Source: an archaeon HR01
Lineage (GTDB): Archaea; Thermoproteota; Nitrososphaeria_A; Caldarchaeales; Caldarchaeaceae
Direction: 5' to 3'
Assembly: GCA_002898355.1 (NCBI GenBank)
Contig: BEHD01000011.1
Coordinates: 1 to 64,000, forward strand
Length of the DNA: 64,000 nucleotides
A program made the position numbers and the translations under genes. Position 1 is the stretch's first letter; each line of letters begins with the position of its first letter. Of the stretch, positions 55,541 to 64,000 are shown piece by piece. Below the pieces are notes generated by a model that searched no databases, was not told the DNA's origin, and saw nothing but the letters and a program-made list of their open reading frames with translations.

Positions 55541-56636
55541 CGGCGAGAGAGGCAGCCTTCAAAATATTGCCGTCTTTTTGGGAGTAGATGTAAACACGTC
55601 TAGACGGTACGTGAAGATAGACTGATGTGTTGGGTCTCAACTCCCTCTCGGAAACTACCTTTACCGTCTTTCCTCCGGAATCAACCAGAAATATGTTCTC
55701 CAAAGCCGTTCTTTCAACGGTCTTGATAACCCCTGTCATCAGCAGCCCGTCCACCTCCACATCTTTTGTAGGAAGAACCTCAACATCCTCAGACCTGAAA
55801 CCGATAATCACCTTATCATCCGGCAACTGGTCCAGTGAGACTGGGAAGGGTCGAACCAGCTCCGGGGCCTGGATAACCGTTTTCCCATCCCTTCTCTCCA
55901 CCACACCATTAATTAGGTTCATAGGCGGTGTCCCTACAAAACTGGCCACAAAGACCGATGAAGGCCTATAGTACACCTCCTCAGGAGTCCCTATCTGCAC
56001 AATCTTACCGCTCTGCATCACTGCTATCTTATCGCATACCGAGAGGGCTTCCAGCTGGTCATGGGTTACGAAGATGGCTGTGATGTTGAGTAGCCTCTGA
56101 ATTCTCTTGATGTGTCTCAGAGTCTCCATCCTAAAGGTTGGGTCGAGGTTGCTGAGGGGTTCATCCAGTAGGAGGATGCTCGGGTTGTATATTATGGCCC
56201 TTCCCAGCGAGACCAGCTGCATCTGGGCCGGCGTCAACTTGCCGCCTTTAACATTCAGAATATCTCCAAGCCCCAAGAGCTCAGCTGTCTCCTTAACCTT
56301 CTTCGCTATCTCGCTCTTGGGGTATTTTCTAAGCTTTAAAGGATAGGCTAGGTTGTCGTAAACGTTCATGTTGAAGAATATTGCGTAGCTTTGAAAGACC
56401 ATTCCTATGTTTCTCTGCTGTGTAGGAAGCTTCGTCACATCCCGGCCGTTGAAGAGTATCTTTCCATCCGTCGGTGTTTCTAATCCTGATATACAGTAGA
56501 GTGTCGTTGTCTTACCGCATCCCGATGGCCCTAGTAGGCCGAAAAACTCTCCAGAGCTTACCTTGAAGCTTACGCCGTTAACTGCTGTGAAGCGGTCGTA
56601 AACCTTTACTAGGTTGACAACTTCCACCTCGGTCAT
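55527..56636 (-). CDS. Sugar-type ABC transporter ATPase
   Basis: FFGLLGPSGCGKTTTLYCISGLETPTDGKILFNGRDVTKLPTQQRNIGMVFQSYAIF; Walker B SILLLDEPLSNLDP. Confidence 0.92.
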   Translation of the reverse strand: MTEVEVVNLVKVYDRFTAVNGVSFKVSSGEFFGLLGPSGCGKTTTLYCISGLETPTDGKILFNGRDVTKLPTQQRNIGMVFQSYAIFFNMNVYDNLAYPLKLRKYPKSEIAKKVKETAELLGLGDILNVKGGKLTPAQMQLVSLGRAIIYNPSILLLDEPLSNLDPTFRMETLRHIKRIQRLLNITAIFVTHDQLEALSVCDKIAVMQSGKIVQIGTPEEVYYRPSSVFVASFVGTPPMNLINGVVERRDGKTVIQAPELVRPFPVSLDQLPDDKVIIGFRSEDVEVLPTKDVEVDGLLMTGVIKTVERTALENIFLVDSGGKTVKVVSERELRPNTSVYLHVPSRRVYIYSQKDGNILKAASLAVKNV

Positions 56637-57538
56637 CTTCTCCCCTTTAGAGCACCTAGCGTCAGTCCGACTACTAAATATTTCTGGACTATATACCCGA
56701 ATATGACTGCTGGTATTAGGGCGATAAGCCCTAGAGCGGCCATAGGACCGTACTGATAGCCACCTCCCAGCTGTAGCTGGCTTATCGTTACAGGGATTGT
56801 GGTCGCCCTGCCTCCCACTGTGAACATTAGGGCGAAGGCGTATTCACCCCAGTTTATGATGAAAGTGAAGAGGGAGGCGGCGAGCATGCCGTTCTTAACT
56901 ATGGGGAGAACAACCTTAAAGAAGGCTTTCACATGTGAGAGTCCGAAGAGGACGGCCGAGTCTTCTATATCCCTCGGTATTTCATCGAAGAATGTCTTCA
57001 TTATCCAGACGACATATGCCACACTGACAGCCATGTAGATTAAGGAGAGGCCCCAATGAGTATCCAGCCACCTGATAAGGCTGAAGACTACTATGAGAGG
57101 TATAGCTATCGCAACTGGCGGAAACATTCTAGTGGCTAATATGAAGATGTATGTGAAGAGGCCTCCAGTCCGGTGCCTGGATATGGTGTATGCAGCCAGT
57201 GTGCCTATGAAGACAGCGCCGACTGTGGCTGAGACGGCGATTATCACGCTATTGATTATGTTAGGTACGGCACTGGGGCTGGCTGAAAACCCTCTCCCAA
57301 GCGCCTCCAAAACACTCTCCCTAAGTGGTGTGTTTGGCTCGGAGAAGAGGACGACAAAGTTCTCAAATCTAAGCTCATTGGGAATCCAGACTGGCGGGTA
57401 TGCGGACCACTGGCCCGGAAGTTTAAAGGCTGTCGACGCCATCCAATATATTGGGAATGCCGCAACTAGGGCTGCGAGACATGCCAGCACTGTTCTTACA
57501 ATCTTCCATGGATTAGCCATGCCTCTACGACCTCGCAT
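56633..57538 (-). CDS. Sugar-type ABC transporter permease (MalG-like)
   Basis: YWMASTAFKLPGQWSAYPPVWIPNELRFENF...EIPRDIEDSAVLFGLSHVKAFFKVVLPI. Confidence 0.88.
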   Translation of the reverse strand: MRGRRGMANPWKIVRTVLACLAALVAAFPIYWMASTAFKLPGQWSAYPPVWIPNELRFENFVVLFSEPNTPLRESVLEALGRGFSASPSAVPNIINSVIIAVSATVGAVFIGTLAAYTISRHRTGGLFTYIFILATRMFPPVAIAIPLIVVFSLIRWLDTHWGLSLIYMAVSVAYVVWIMKTFFDEIPRDIEDSAVLFGLSHVKAFFKVVLPIVKNGMLAASLFTFIINWGEYAFALMFTVGGRATTIPVTISQLQLGGGYQYGPMAALGLIALIPAVIFGYIVQKYLVVGLTLGALKGRR

Positions 57539-58412
57539 AAATCGACCGTGTCATTAAATATGTGGCGAGGCTTAGGGCTAAAAGAACCACTACTGCCCCT
57601 GCGGCTATGTATGCGGTTCTGAGGGTGAGAAATCCTTCCTTGTATAGGTAAATTGATAATGTCTCCGTAGCTACTCCAGGTCCTCCAGCGGTCATGAAGA
57701 CGGCAACATCGAATAGCTTGAAACTCTCTAAAAGCCTTATAATAATTGCTATTAGGATGAAGGGCTTGATGTAGGGCAGGAGTATATCCTTTATCACTCT
57801 TAATTCTGAGGCTCCAGCTATCCTCGCGGCCCTAATCTGGTCCTGAGGGACAAGACTCAGCCCCGATAGGGTGATGAGAAAGACTAGAGGTGTCCACATC
57901 CATGAATCTGCCATGATAACGGATACGGGCGCCATCTCCGGTGAAGACAGCCACCGTATCTCTATATTCTGACCTGTAAGCATGCTTAGGAAAGCATTTA
58001 CAGGGCCCCTCGTAAAGAGCATTATATAGAACATCAGAGCGACTATGAGAGGGGAAGCCATCATAGGCATAATCATAACTGTTGATAATATTCTTCTGCC
58101 GTAGACACCATAGTAGAAGAGGAGGGCTAATGCGAGCCCCACACCTGTCTGGACCAGCACACCGGCCAGAGCAAATATCGTTGTTCTCAACACAGCGCCT
58201 AAATACCTAGCGTTAGTTAAGATGCTGATGTAGTTGTCAAGCCCAACCCATTTCGCATCCAGCGGGTTCGCCGATACGGCTGGCGACCAGTTGGTGAAGC
58301 TCAGGTATATGGCTAGTATAAAGGGGGCCATTACTATGCCCCATAGGAGAACCTCTATGGGGAGGATAAACAGTGTCTCTATCCTTCGCAGTGCACTGAG
58401 ACGGCCAGCCAC
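57525..58412 (-). CDS. Sugar-type ABC transporter permease (MalF/UgpA-like)
   Basis: LSFTNWSPAVSANPLDAKWVGLDNYISILTNARYLGAVLRTTIF...AARIAGASELRVIKDILLPYIKP...FMTAGGPGVATETLSIYLYKEGF. Confidence 0.88.
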   Translation of the reverse strand: MAGRLSALRRIETLFILPIEVLLWGIVMAPFILAIYLSFTNWSPAVSANPLDAKWVGLDNYISILTNARYLGAVLRTTIFALAGVLVQTGVGLALALLFYYGVYGRRILSTVMIMPMMASPLIVALMFYIMLFTRGPVNAFLSMLTGQNIEIRWLSSPEMAPVSVIMADSWMWTPLVFLITLSGLSLVPQDQIRAARIAGASELRVIKDILLPYIKPFILIAIIIRLLESFKLFDVAVFMTAGGPGVATETLSIYLYKEGFLTLRTAYIAAGAVVVLLALSLATYLMTRSIYARS

Positions 58413-58450
58413 CGCCTACACCTAATCGCCAATAAATAAATAAGAAAAGA

Positions 58451-60142
58451 TTACGCCCAGCCCACCATCTCCCGGTATCTGGGCGGGTAGAACTGCTTCT
58501 GGAAATTCCACTGATCCCTCAGCTTACCTAGCTTTCCCTCGCTTTCGATCGTAGATATTATATTCTTCCACTCTTCCTCAGCCTTCGCCAGAGCGTCTTC
58601 AGCACTCTGCTGTCCGAGGTAGTATGGGTTGAACTCGGCTCTCAGCTTATCAAGCAGTATAAAGGACCTAGGTATTGTGAATGGTGGAGCGCCGTTGTTG
58701 TAGTTATCCAGCAGATTGAGGAGGTTTGGCGCATATATCTTCACTATACTTGGGTGTAGGAAGTGTCCGTATCTGAATGGGTCGAACCATCCCGGCTTTG
58801 AGATGGCCACGGTGCTGTTCTTGGGTGCGGTGATCCACTGTAGGAAGAGATATGCCATCTCCTGGTCTGGTGCATATTTGTTCTGGAATGCCAGGACCCC
58901 CCCGAAGTATCCGCTGACGTAAACCCTTTCACCGTTCGGGTGTATGTGATGAGGTATGTGGAACTGCTCGATCAGGTTAACAACCTTGGAGAAGGATGGG
59001 TCGTTGACGTATTTTGCAAGCGAAGGCCATTGGAGGCTTACGAATGCTTTTCCAGCTGGGACATCTGTATACTGCTCTGTGAAGTCTCCTGAGAAGACTA
59101 TGTCGTCCATGTTCTGAGTTATCTCCTGCTGCTCCTTCAACGCTTCGAGTGCTTTTTCATTGTTGAAGTCTGGCTTGATGTCGTCTGTCAGGTATTTCCC
59201 ACCCCTCGGGAAGTATCTGAGGGCCCAGTCGAAGTTGCTGTATCTCCTCTCCCTATAGTTCCACGCGCCTCTTGTTCTGTTTCCTGCTGTCGTAAGGTTT
59301 AATCCGTCAACAAACTTAACCAACGAGTTGTAAAGCTTCCAGTCCCATAGATTGGGGTCGGGTATCCTGTTACCTGTCTGTTGAGCGAACCGATCATTGA
59401 TTGATGGGTCCCTAGCAATATCCATCCTAACCAGCATACACCATACATCGCCGTCGGCTACGAAAGAAAATCTCCTCCCCAGAACGTTTCCTACAGAGGC
59501 GCAGAGTGGATGTGGTGGGCTAGCATCCGCATTTAACAGGTTGTTTTCATCCAATCCCACTGGGTCGTAGTTGGGGTCGTATTTCTTGACGTATTCAGTC
59601 AAGTCGGCTGTGAGGCCTGCGTCTTCGAAGTCGCCTATAACCTCTCCCGGTGGCGCGCAGGTAAGATGCCAGGAGCCTGTCTTGGCAGCTGCCTCTGGGA
59701 GAATCTTGGCGTAGGATTCGCCGTACGGTACCTCGAAACTCTCCACCTTTATTCCCGTAAGCTCCTCCCATAGTGGGAAGGACCAGCTCCAGTTAACCGT
59801 TGCACCGGCCGGTGTCATGATTACTATCTTATTCTGTGTAATCTTACCTTGTCTGACAAGCTCCCGGGCTGCGTTAACGGCTCTCTCTTCCGCTGTATAT
59901 GGATATGCTGCGCCACCTACCCCGGGTGCGGTCACTGTGGCCGTGCTGGTGACAGTCGTTGTAACTGCTCCCTGCCCCCCAACTGTCTGGGTAACAGTGC
60001 TAGTTTCTGTGACCGTCCTCACCTGCTGTCCGCCAGCTGAGGTGGCCACTGAGCCTATCACTCCACCCACGACAAGTCCTGCGACTGTTCCTCCAACAAC
60101 TCCGAGAAACCTCCTCCTTCCAACATCTTGCTTCTCAGACAT
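58451..60142 (-). CDS. ABC transporter extracellular solute-binding protein, Tat-type leader and Thr/Val-rich linker
   Basis: GRRRFLGVVGGTVAGLVVGGVIGSVA leader; TVTETSTVTQTVGGQ...TATVTAPG linker; SBP family 1-like body. Confidence 0.85.
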   Translation of the reverse strand: MSEKQDVGRRRFLGVVGGTVAGLVVGGVIGSVATSAGGQQVRTVTETSTVTQTVGGQGAVTTTVTSTATVTAPGVGGAAYPYTAEERAVNAARELVRQGKITQNKIVIMTPAGATVNWSWSFPLWEELTGIKVESFEVPYGESYAKILPEAAAKTGSWHLTCAPPGEVIGDFEDAGLTADLTEYVKKYDPNYDPVGLDENNLLNADASPPHPLCASVGNVLGRRFSFVADGDVWCMLVRMDIARDPSINDRFAQQTGNRIPDPNLWDWKLYNSLVKFVDGLNLTTAGNRTRGAWNYRERRYSNFDWALRYFPRGGKYLTDDIKPDFNNEKALEALKEQQEITQNMDDIVFSGDFTEQYTDVPAGKAFVSLQWPSLAKYVNDPSFSKVVNLIEQFHIPHHIHPNGERVYVSGYFGGVLAFQNKYAPDQEMAYLFLQWITAPKNSTVAISKPGWFDPFRYGHFLHPSIVKIYAPNLLNLLDNYNNGAPPFTIPRSFILLDKLRAEFNPYYLGQQSAEDALAKAEEEWKNIISTIESEGKLGKLRDQWNFQKQFYPPRYREMVGWA

Positions 60143-60337
60143 ATCTCATTTCACTACGTTTTTTTAAGTTAGCAGTCGGATAAAAACTTTTACATAATCC
60201 ATCAGCGAGCCGGATGGACTTTATGAATTCACGCATCCTGATACGATTTCCAGAATATTTTGAGACTATCCCTACGACTCCCACATCCTCCTACTTTAGT
60301 TAACGTTTAAATTTCTTCTGGGAGGAATGTTATCAAC

Positions 60338-62368
60338 ATGTATAGAGTAGGTGTTGATGTCGGAGGCACCTTTACGGACTTTCTCATAAGTGATCTGGAG
60401 ACTGGTGGTGTGGAGGTTTTCAAGCATCCGACAACTCCGGAAAACCCTGCGTTAGGTATAGTTGAGGGACTGAAGCTAGCCAAGATAGATTTTTCAAAGG
60501 TAGGCATGATCTTGGTTAGCACTACAGTCGTGACGAACGCCCTTGTGATGCGTAGGATACCCAGGGCTGCTATAATCACTACTAGGGGATTTCGCGGGGT
60601 TCTGGAGATTAGAAGGGGTACTAGGGAGGATATATGGGACCATTACAGAGACCCCGCACCACCTCTAGTTAAGAGGAGAGACATCTTCGAAGTTGATGAG
60701 AGGGTGGACTACAGTGGCCAAGTCCTCCAGGAACTAGACGGCGAAGGCCTACGACACGTCTGCTCAATAATAAGGAGGCGGGGAATAAACGTGGTGGTCG
60801 TCCATTTCATCAACTCTTACATCAACCCCATCAACGAGGTTAAAGCGGTGGAGATTTTAAAGAACGAGCTCCCCAACGCCTTCATCAGCGCTTCACATGA
60901 GGTAAACCCCGAACCATTCGAGTTCGAGAGATTGAGCACCACAGTCATTAATGCTGTCTCAGCCCCAGTTGTGAAAGAGTTTATGGAGTCGCTGGAATCT
61001 ATGCTGGCTGAATACGGTTTCAACGGCTCAGTCCTACTAATACATCAGGGTGGCGGTGTCATGACGCCCAACGCAGCCTTAAAGTATGCTGCAAGGCTGG
61101 CCGGCTCAGGTCCTATGGCTGGAGCCATGGGAGCCTACTCTATATGCACGGCCACCGGCTTGAAAAACGCTATTGGACTAGATAGTGGAGGTACAACGGC
61201 CCTAGTATCCCTCATCTACAATGGCGAGGTTAGGATGAAGAATGAATGGAGTATAACCTATGGTGCACCCATTAGGATGCCTGCGCCTGACGTAGTAACC
61301 ATAGGTGCTGGTGGTGGAAGTGTTGCATGGATAGATGAGGCGGGTGTTATGCATGTAGGGCCCATCAGCATGGGTGCAGACCCCGGCCCAGCATGTTACG
61401 GAAAGGGAGGGCGTGAGCCCACACTAACAGACGCCAACGTAGTAACTGGAAGACTTAACCCCAACATGTTCCTGGGAGGGAGGATGAAAATCTATCCAGA
61501 GCTTGGCGAGAAGGCTATCGCAGAAAAGATCGGCAAACCCCTCGGATTATCCACTATGGAGGCCGCTGAAGGCATCATCAAGGTCGCTGTCACCAACATG
61601 GCCAACGCCGTCCGATTAATCTCGATAGCCAGAGGATATGACCCCAGAGACTTTACACTGGTAGCCTTTGGAGGTTCTGGACCGTTACATGCAGCCATGG
61701 TTGCGAGGGAGCTGGGAATCCCCCGAATAGCAATACCGCCTTGGCCGGGGATAACATCAGCCTACGGCACACTAACTATGGACGTCAGACATGATATACT
61801 TCAGACATTTATCAAAACTTTGAGCAATTTAACACCCAAAGACCTAGAGGAAATTTTCAGCTCCATGGAGAAATCCATGTTTGATATCTTGAGGGGTGAG
61901 GGGTTCAAAGACGAGAAAATCAAGATAAGAAGGGCCCTCGATATGAGATATTTCGGCCAGTGGAGAAGCCTCACAATCCCAGTTGATAAGCCTGTGGGAC
62001 AGCTAAACGAAATTGCTGAGAGATTCCACTCTGAACATGAAAGGGAGTACGCATACAAAGACCCAGCCAACGAGATAGAGGTCTACGCATGCAGGCTCGC
62101 CGGAATAGGTGTAATAGATAAGGTGAGGCTACCCACGATACCCAGAGGGGTGGACAGCTCTGAGGCATTTAAGGGAAGCCGTAAAGTCTTCTTCCAAGGT
62201 GATACCGTCGATTTCAAAATATACGACCGTTGGAAGCTCAAGGCCGGAAGCAGGATAGCCGGCCCAGCAATAGTGGAGCAGATGGATACAACAACCCTAA
62301 TCCCAGAAGACTTTAATGCCTGGGTTGACTCCAATGGTATAATATTCTTTGAGGTGAAGGGGCAGTGA
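60338..62368 (+). CDS. hyuA: N-methylhydantoinase/5-oxoprolinase subunit A (HyuA family)
   Basis: MYRVGVDVGGTFTDFLISD, TTVVTNALVMR, GLDSGGTTALVSLI, MGADPGPACYGKGGREPTLTDANVVTGRLNP. Confidence 0.94.
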   Translation: MYRVGVDVGGTFTDFLISDLETGGVEVFKHPTTPENPALGIVEGLKLAKIDFSKVGMILVSTTVVTNALVMRRIPRAAIITTRGFRGVLEIRRGTREDIWDHYRDPAPPLVKRRDIFEVDERVDYSGQVLQELDGEGLRHVCSIIRRRGINVVVVHFINSYINPINEVKAVEILKNELPNAFISASHEVNPEPFEFERLSTTVINAVSAPVVKEFMESLESMLAEYGFNGSVLLIHQGGGVMTPNAALKYAARLAGSGPMAGAMGAYSICTATGLKNAIGLDSGGTTALVSLIYNGEVRMKNEWSITYGAPIRMPAPDVVTIGAGGGSVAWIDEAGVMHVGPISMGADPGPACYGKGGREPTLTDANVVTGRLNPNMFLGGRMKIYPELGEKAIAEKIGKPLGLSTMEAAEGIIKVAVTNMANAVRLISIARGYDPRDFTLVAFGGSGPLHAAMVARELGIPRIAIPPWPGITSAYGTLTMDVRHDILQTFIKTLSNLTPKDLEEIFSSMEKSMFDILRGEGFKDEKIKIRRALDMRYFGQWRSLTIPVDKPVGQLNEIAERFHSEHEREYAYKDPANEIEVYACRLAGIGVIDKVRLPTIPRGVDSSEAFKGSRKVFFQGDTVDFKIYDRWKLKAGSRIAGPAIVEQMDTTTLIPEDFNAWVDSNGIIFFEVKGQ

Positions 62369-64000
62369 AGACCAGTCTGCCAGACTTGTATAAGATGTAT
62401 GAGGTTGACGAGGTAAAGCTTGACAACATAACCTTCGAAGTCCTCAAAAACGCATTCATAACCCTTGTAGACCAGATGTCCGAACAGATTCTGAGAACCT
62501 GTTACTCATTCGTAATATACAATAGAGATTTCAGCTGCTGCCTCAACGACTTTAAAGGCGACACAGTAATGCAAGGCTCCCAAGACATCGCTGTTCACGT
62601 CGGTACATTACATTACACGGCAAAATCTGTGCTGGAATATTTCGGAGACGAAATATATCCCGGCGACGTCATAGCCCTCAACGACCCCTATCTTGGGGGG
62701 ACACACTTCCCCGATGTGCGAATTCTCAAGCCAATATTCCATAACGGCGAGCTTATAGCCATAACACAGACCAACGGCCACTGGGCTGATGTAGGAGGCT
62801 CAGTGCCGGGCTCCTTCAACGTCTTGGCCAGGGAGCACTACGCTGAGGGGCTAAGGATAACACCTGTGAAAATATGGGAGAAGGGTCAGTTCAGAAGGGA
62901 TGTAGCCGACCTCATAGTCAATAACATGCGAGTCCCTCAGGAGAGAATGGGTGACCTGAAGGCACAAGCCACCGCTACCATGGTAGGTGAGAAATATCTA
63001 CAACATCTAATAGAGAAGTATGGACTAAGAACGGTGCTGGCAGCATTCAAAGCATCCCAAGACTATGTGGAAAGAATTCTCAGGGAAAGGATTAAGACAC
63101 TGCCGAAAGGCCGCTGGGAGACAGAAGACTACATAGACTATGACCCCGCCGGCGAATATGATAAACCGGTTAGGATAAGGGTAGAGATGGAGATCTCCAA
63201 CGACAGAATACACTATGACCTCACCGGCTCAGACCCCTATGTCGGCACCTTCCTAAACGGCGCATTCGGCTCCTCCTTTTCCGCAGTAATAGCCGGGACC
63301 AAATTCTTCTTCCCAGATATACCGTTGAACTCAGGCTTCTATAGGGTTGTCAACGCCACACTTCCAGAAAACACCGTTGTCAACGCACCGTGGCCTCTCC
63401 CCGTCACGGGATTCTGCTCCGGTGCCTATGAAAAAATAATGAACAGCATTATAGAGCTGTGGTCCCATCTAATACCTGACCGAGCTATGGCCTGCTCCTT
63501 CAACCTAGAATATTTGCTGGTTGGTGGCTGGGATAAGAGACCGGGATATAACCGCCACTTTATGTGGTATGATTGGATGGTTGGGGGATACGGGGGGAGG
63601 AATGGGTTGGATGGCTCCAACGCGTCGGCACCCCTCTTCGGGATGGGCCTATCCGTGCAACCTCTCGAGGGACAGGAGAGGCTGAACCCTGTTCTGACTA
63701 TAAAGCATGACATAATACCGGACTCAGGAGGGCCTGGAAAATGGCGAGGCGGATGCGGCGTGGAGAAGGGTGGCATAATAACAGCCGCTGATAGAGTGCT
63801 AATGTCCTACATGGCTGACCGGGAGAGAATCATAAGCTGGGGTATAATGGGCGGACTACCCTCGATAAAGATGGGGGTCAAGCTGATATCTGGAGACGGA
63901 GAAAAATGGTTGGGCTGCTATTTCTCAGGTATTCCCCTGAAGACAGGCGACAGGTTCACCCGGCCATCTGCAGGGGGAGGCGGATATGGAGACCCTCTAG
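62365..64000 (+). CDS. hyuB: N-methylhydantoinase/5-oxoprolinase subunit B (HyuB family), 3' truncated by window edge
   Basis: Absent from the ORF track because it has no stop in the window; GTG start overlaps the HyuA TGA. VLKNAFITLVDQMSEQILRTCYS, DVIALNDPYLGGTHFPDV, GPGKWRGGCGVEKGG, RPSAGGGGYGDPL. The terminal tag is out of frame. Confidence 0.93.
   Translation, partial: MKTSLPDLYKMYEVDEVKLDNITFEVLKNAFITLVDQMSEQILRTCYSFVIYNRDFSCCLNDFKGDTVMQGSQDIAVHVGTLHYTAKSVLEYFGDEIYPGDVIALNDPYLGGTHFPDVRILKPIFHNGELIAITQTNGHWADVGGSVPGSFNVLAREHYAEGLRITPVKIWEKGQFRRDVADLIVNNMRVPQERMGDLKAQATATMVGEKYLQHLIEKYGLRTVLAAFKASQDYVERILRERIKTLPKGRWETEDYIDYDPAGEYDKPVRIRVEMEISNDRIHYDLTGSDPYVGTFLNGAFGSSFSAVIAGTKFFFPDIPLNSGFYRVVNATLPENTVVNAPWPLPVTGFCSGAYEKIMNSIIELWSHLIPDRAMACSFNLEYLLVGGWDKRPGYNRHFMWYDWMVGGYGGRNGLDGSNASAPLFGMGLSVQPLEGQERLNPVLTIKHDIIPDSGGPGKWRGGCGVEKGGIITAADRVLMSYMADRERIISWGIMGGLPSIKMGVKLISGDGEKWLGCYFSGIPLKTGDRFTRPSAGGGGYGDPL

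Noticed and set aside
1-64000. CRISPR arrays, inteins, rRNA genes
   Set aside because: No regularly spaced short repeats, no intein-type insertions in conserved genes and no rRNA sequence were seen on reading.
63998-64000. Terminal TAG as the HyuB stop codon
   Set aside because: HyuB codons begin at positions congruent with 62365 (mod 3), giving cta at 63997-63999; the tag is out of frame and the gene continues beyond the window.

Overview
The window looks like chromosomal DNA from a (probably thermophilic) TACK-group archaeon. The evidence is archaeal RpoL, Csl4, TFS and Dph2 genes, a type IV pilus/archaellum-like locus, a TackOD1-like protein, and archaeal tRNAs. The lineage call is an inference. 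Left to right: (1) pilin-like proteins, a coiled-coil/PD-(D/E)XK-like protein, and a TadC/FlaJ - TackOD1-like - GspE/FlaI ATPase operon; (2) a BMP-type nucleoside ABC transporter; (3) a putative nitrogen-heterocycle/oxamate catabolic cluster with AllF (FdrA)-, AllG (DUF1116)- and AllH (DUF2877)-like proteins, a cyclase-family hydrolase, a TudS/DUF523-like protein, a carboxyltransferase and two orphan xanthine-dehydrogenase-type large subunits; (4) tRNA-Arg, membrane pyrophosphatase, a molybdopterin protein, and a large helicase with an odd C-terminus; (5) Dph2-Csl4-RpoL-TFS, an HTH-PRTase-like regulator, a dihydropyrimidinase, and a 7TM-like + KaiC-like fusion; (6) a mosaic region (~38.65-47.6 kb) with a 73-bp duplicated CAT-anticodon tRNA, a DUF2182/DUF1326 pair, a Ttr-like B-C-A molybdoenzyme operon with a TorD-like chaperone, and a decayed duplicate of the DUF1326 5' region; (7) aminotransferase, BioY, a third orphan XDH-type subunit, two convergent sugar-type ABC transporters (one with fused permeases) and hydantoinase HyuA/HyuB, with HyuB running off the end. 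No CRISPR array, intact IS element, integrase or rRNA was recognised. All calls were made by reading the sequence, with no database search.
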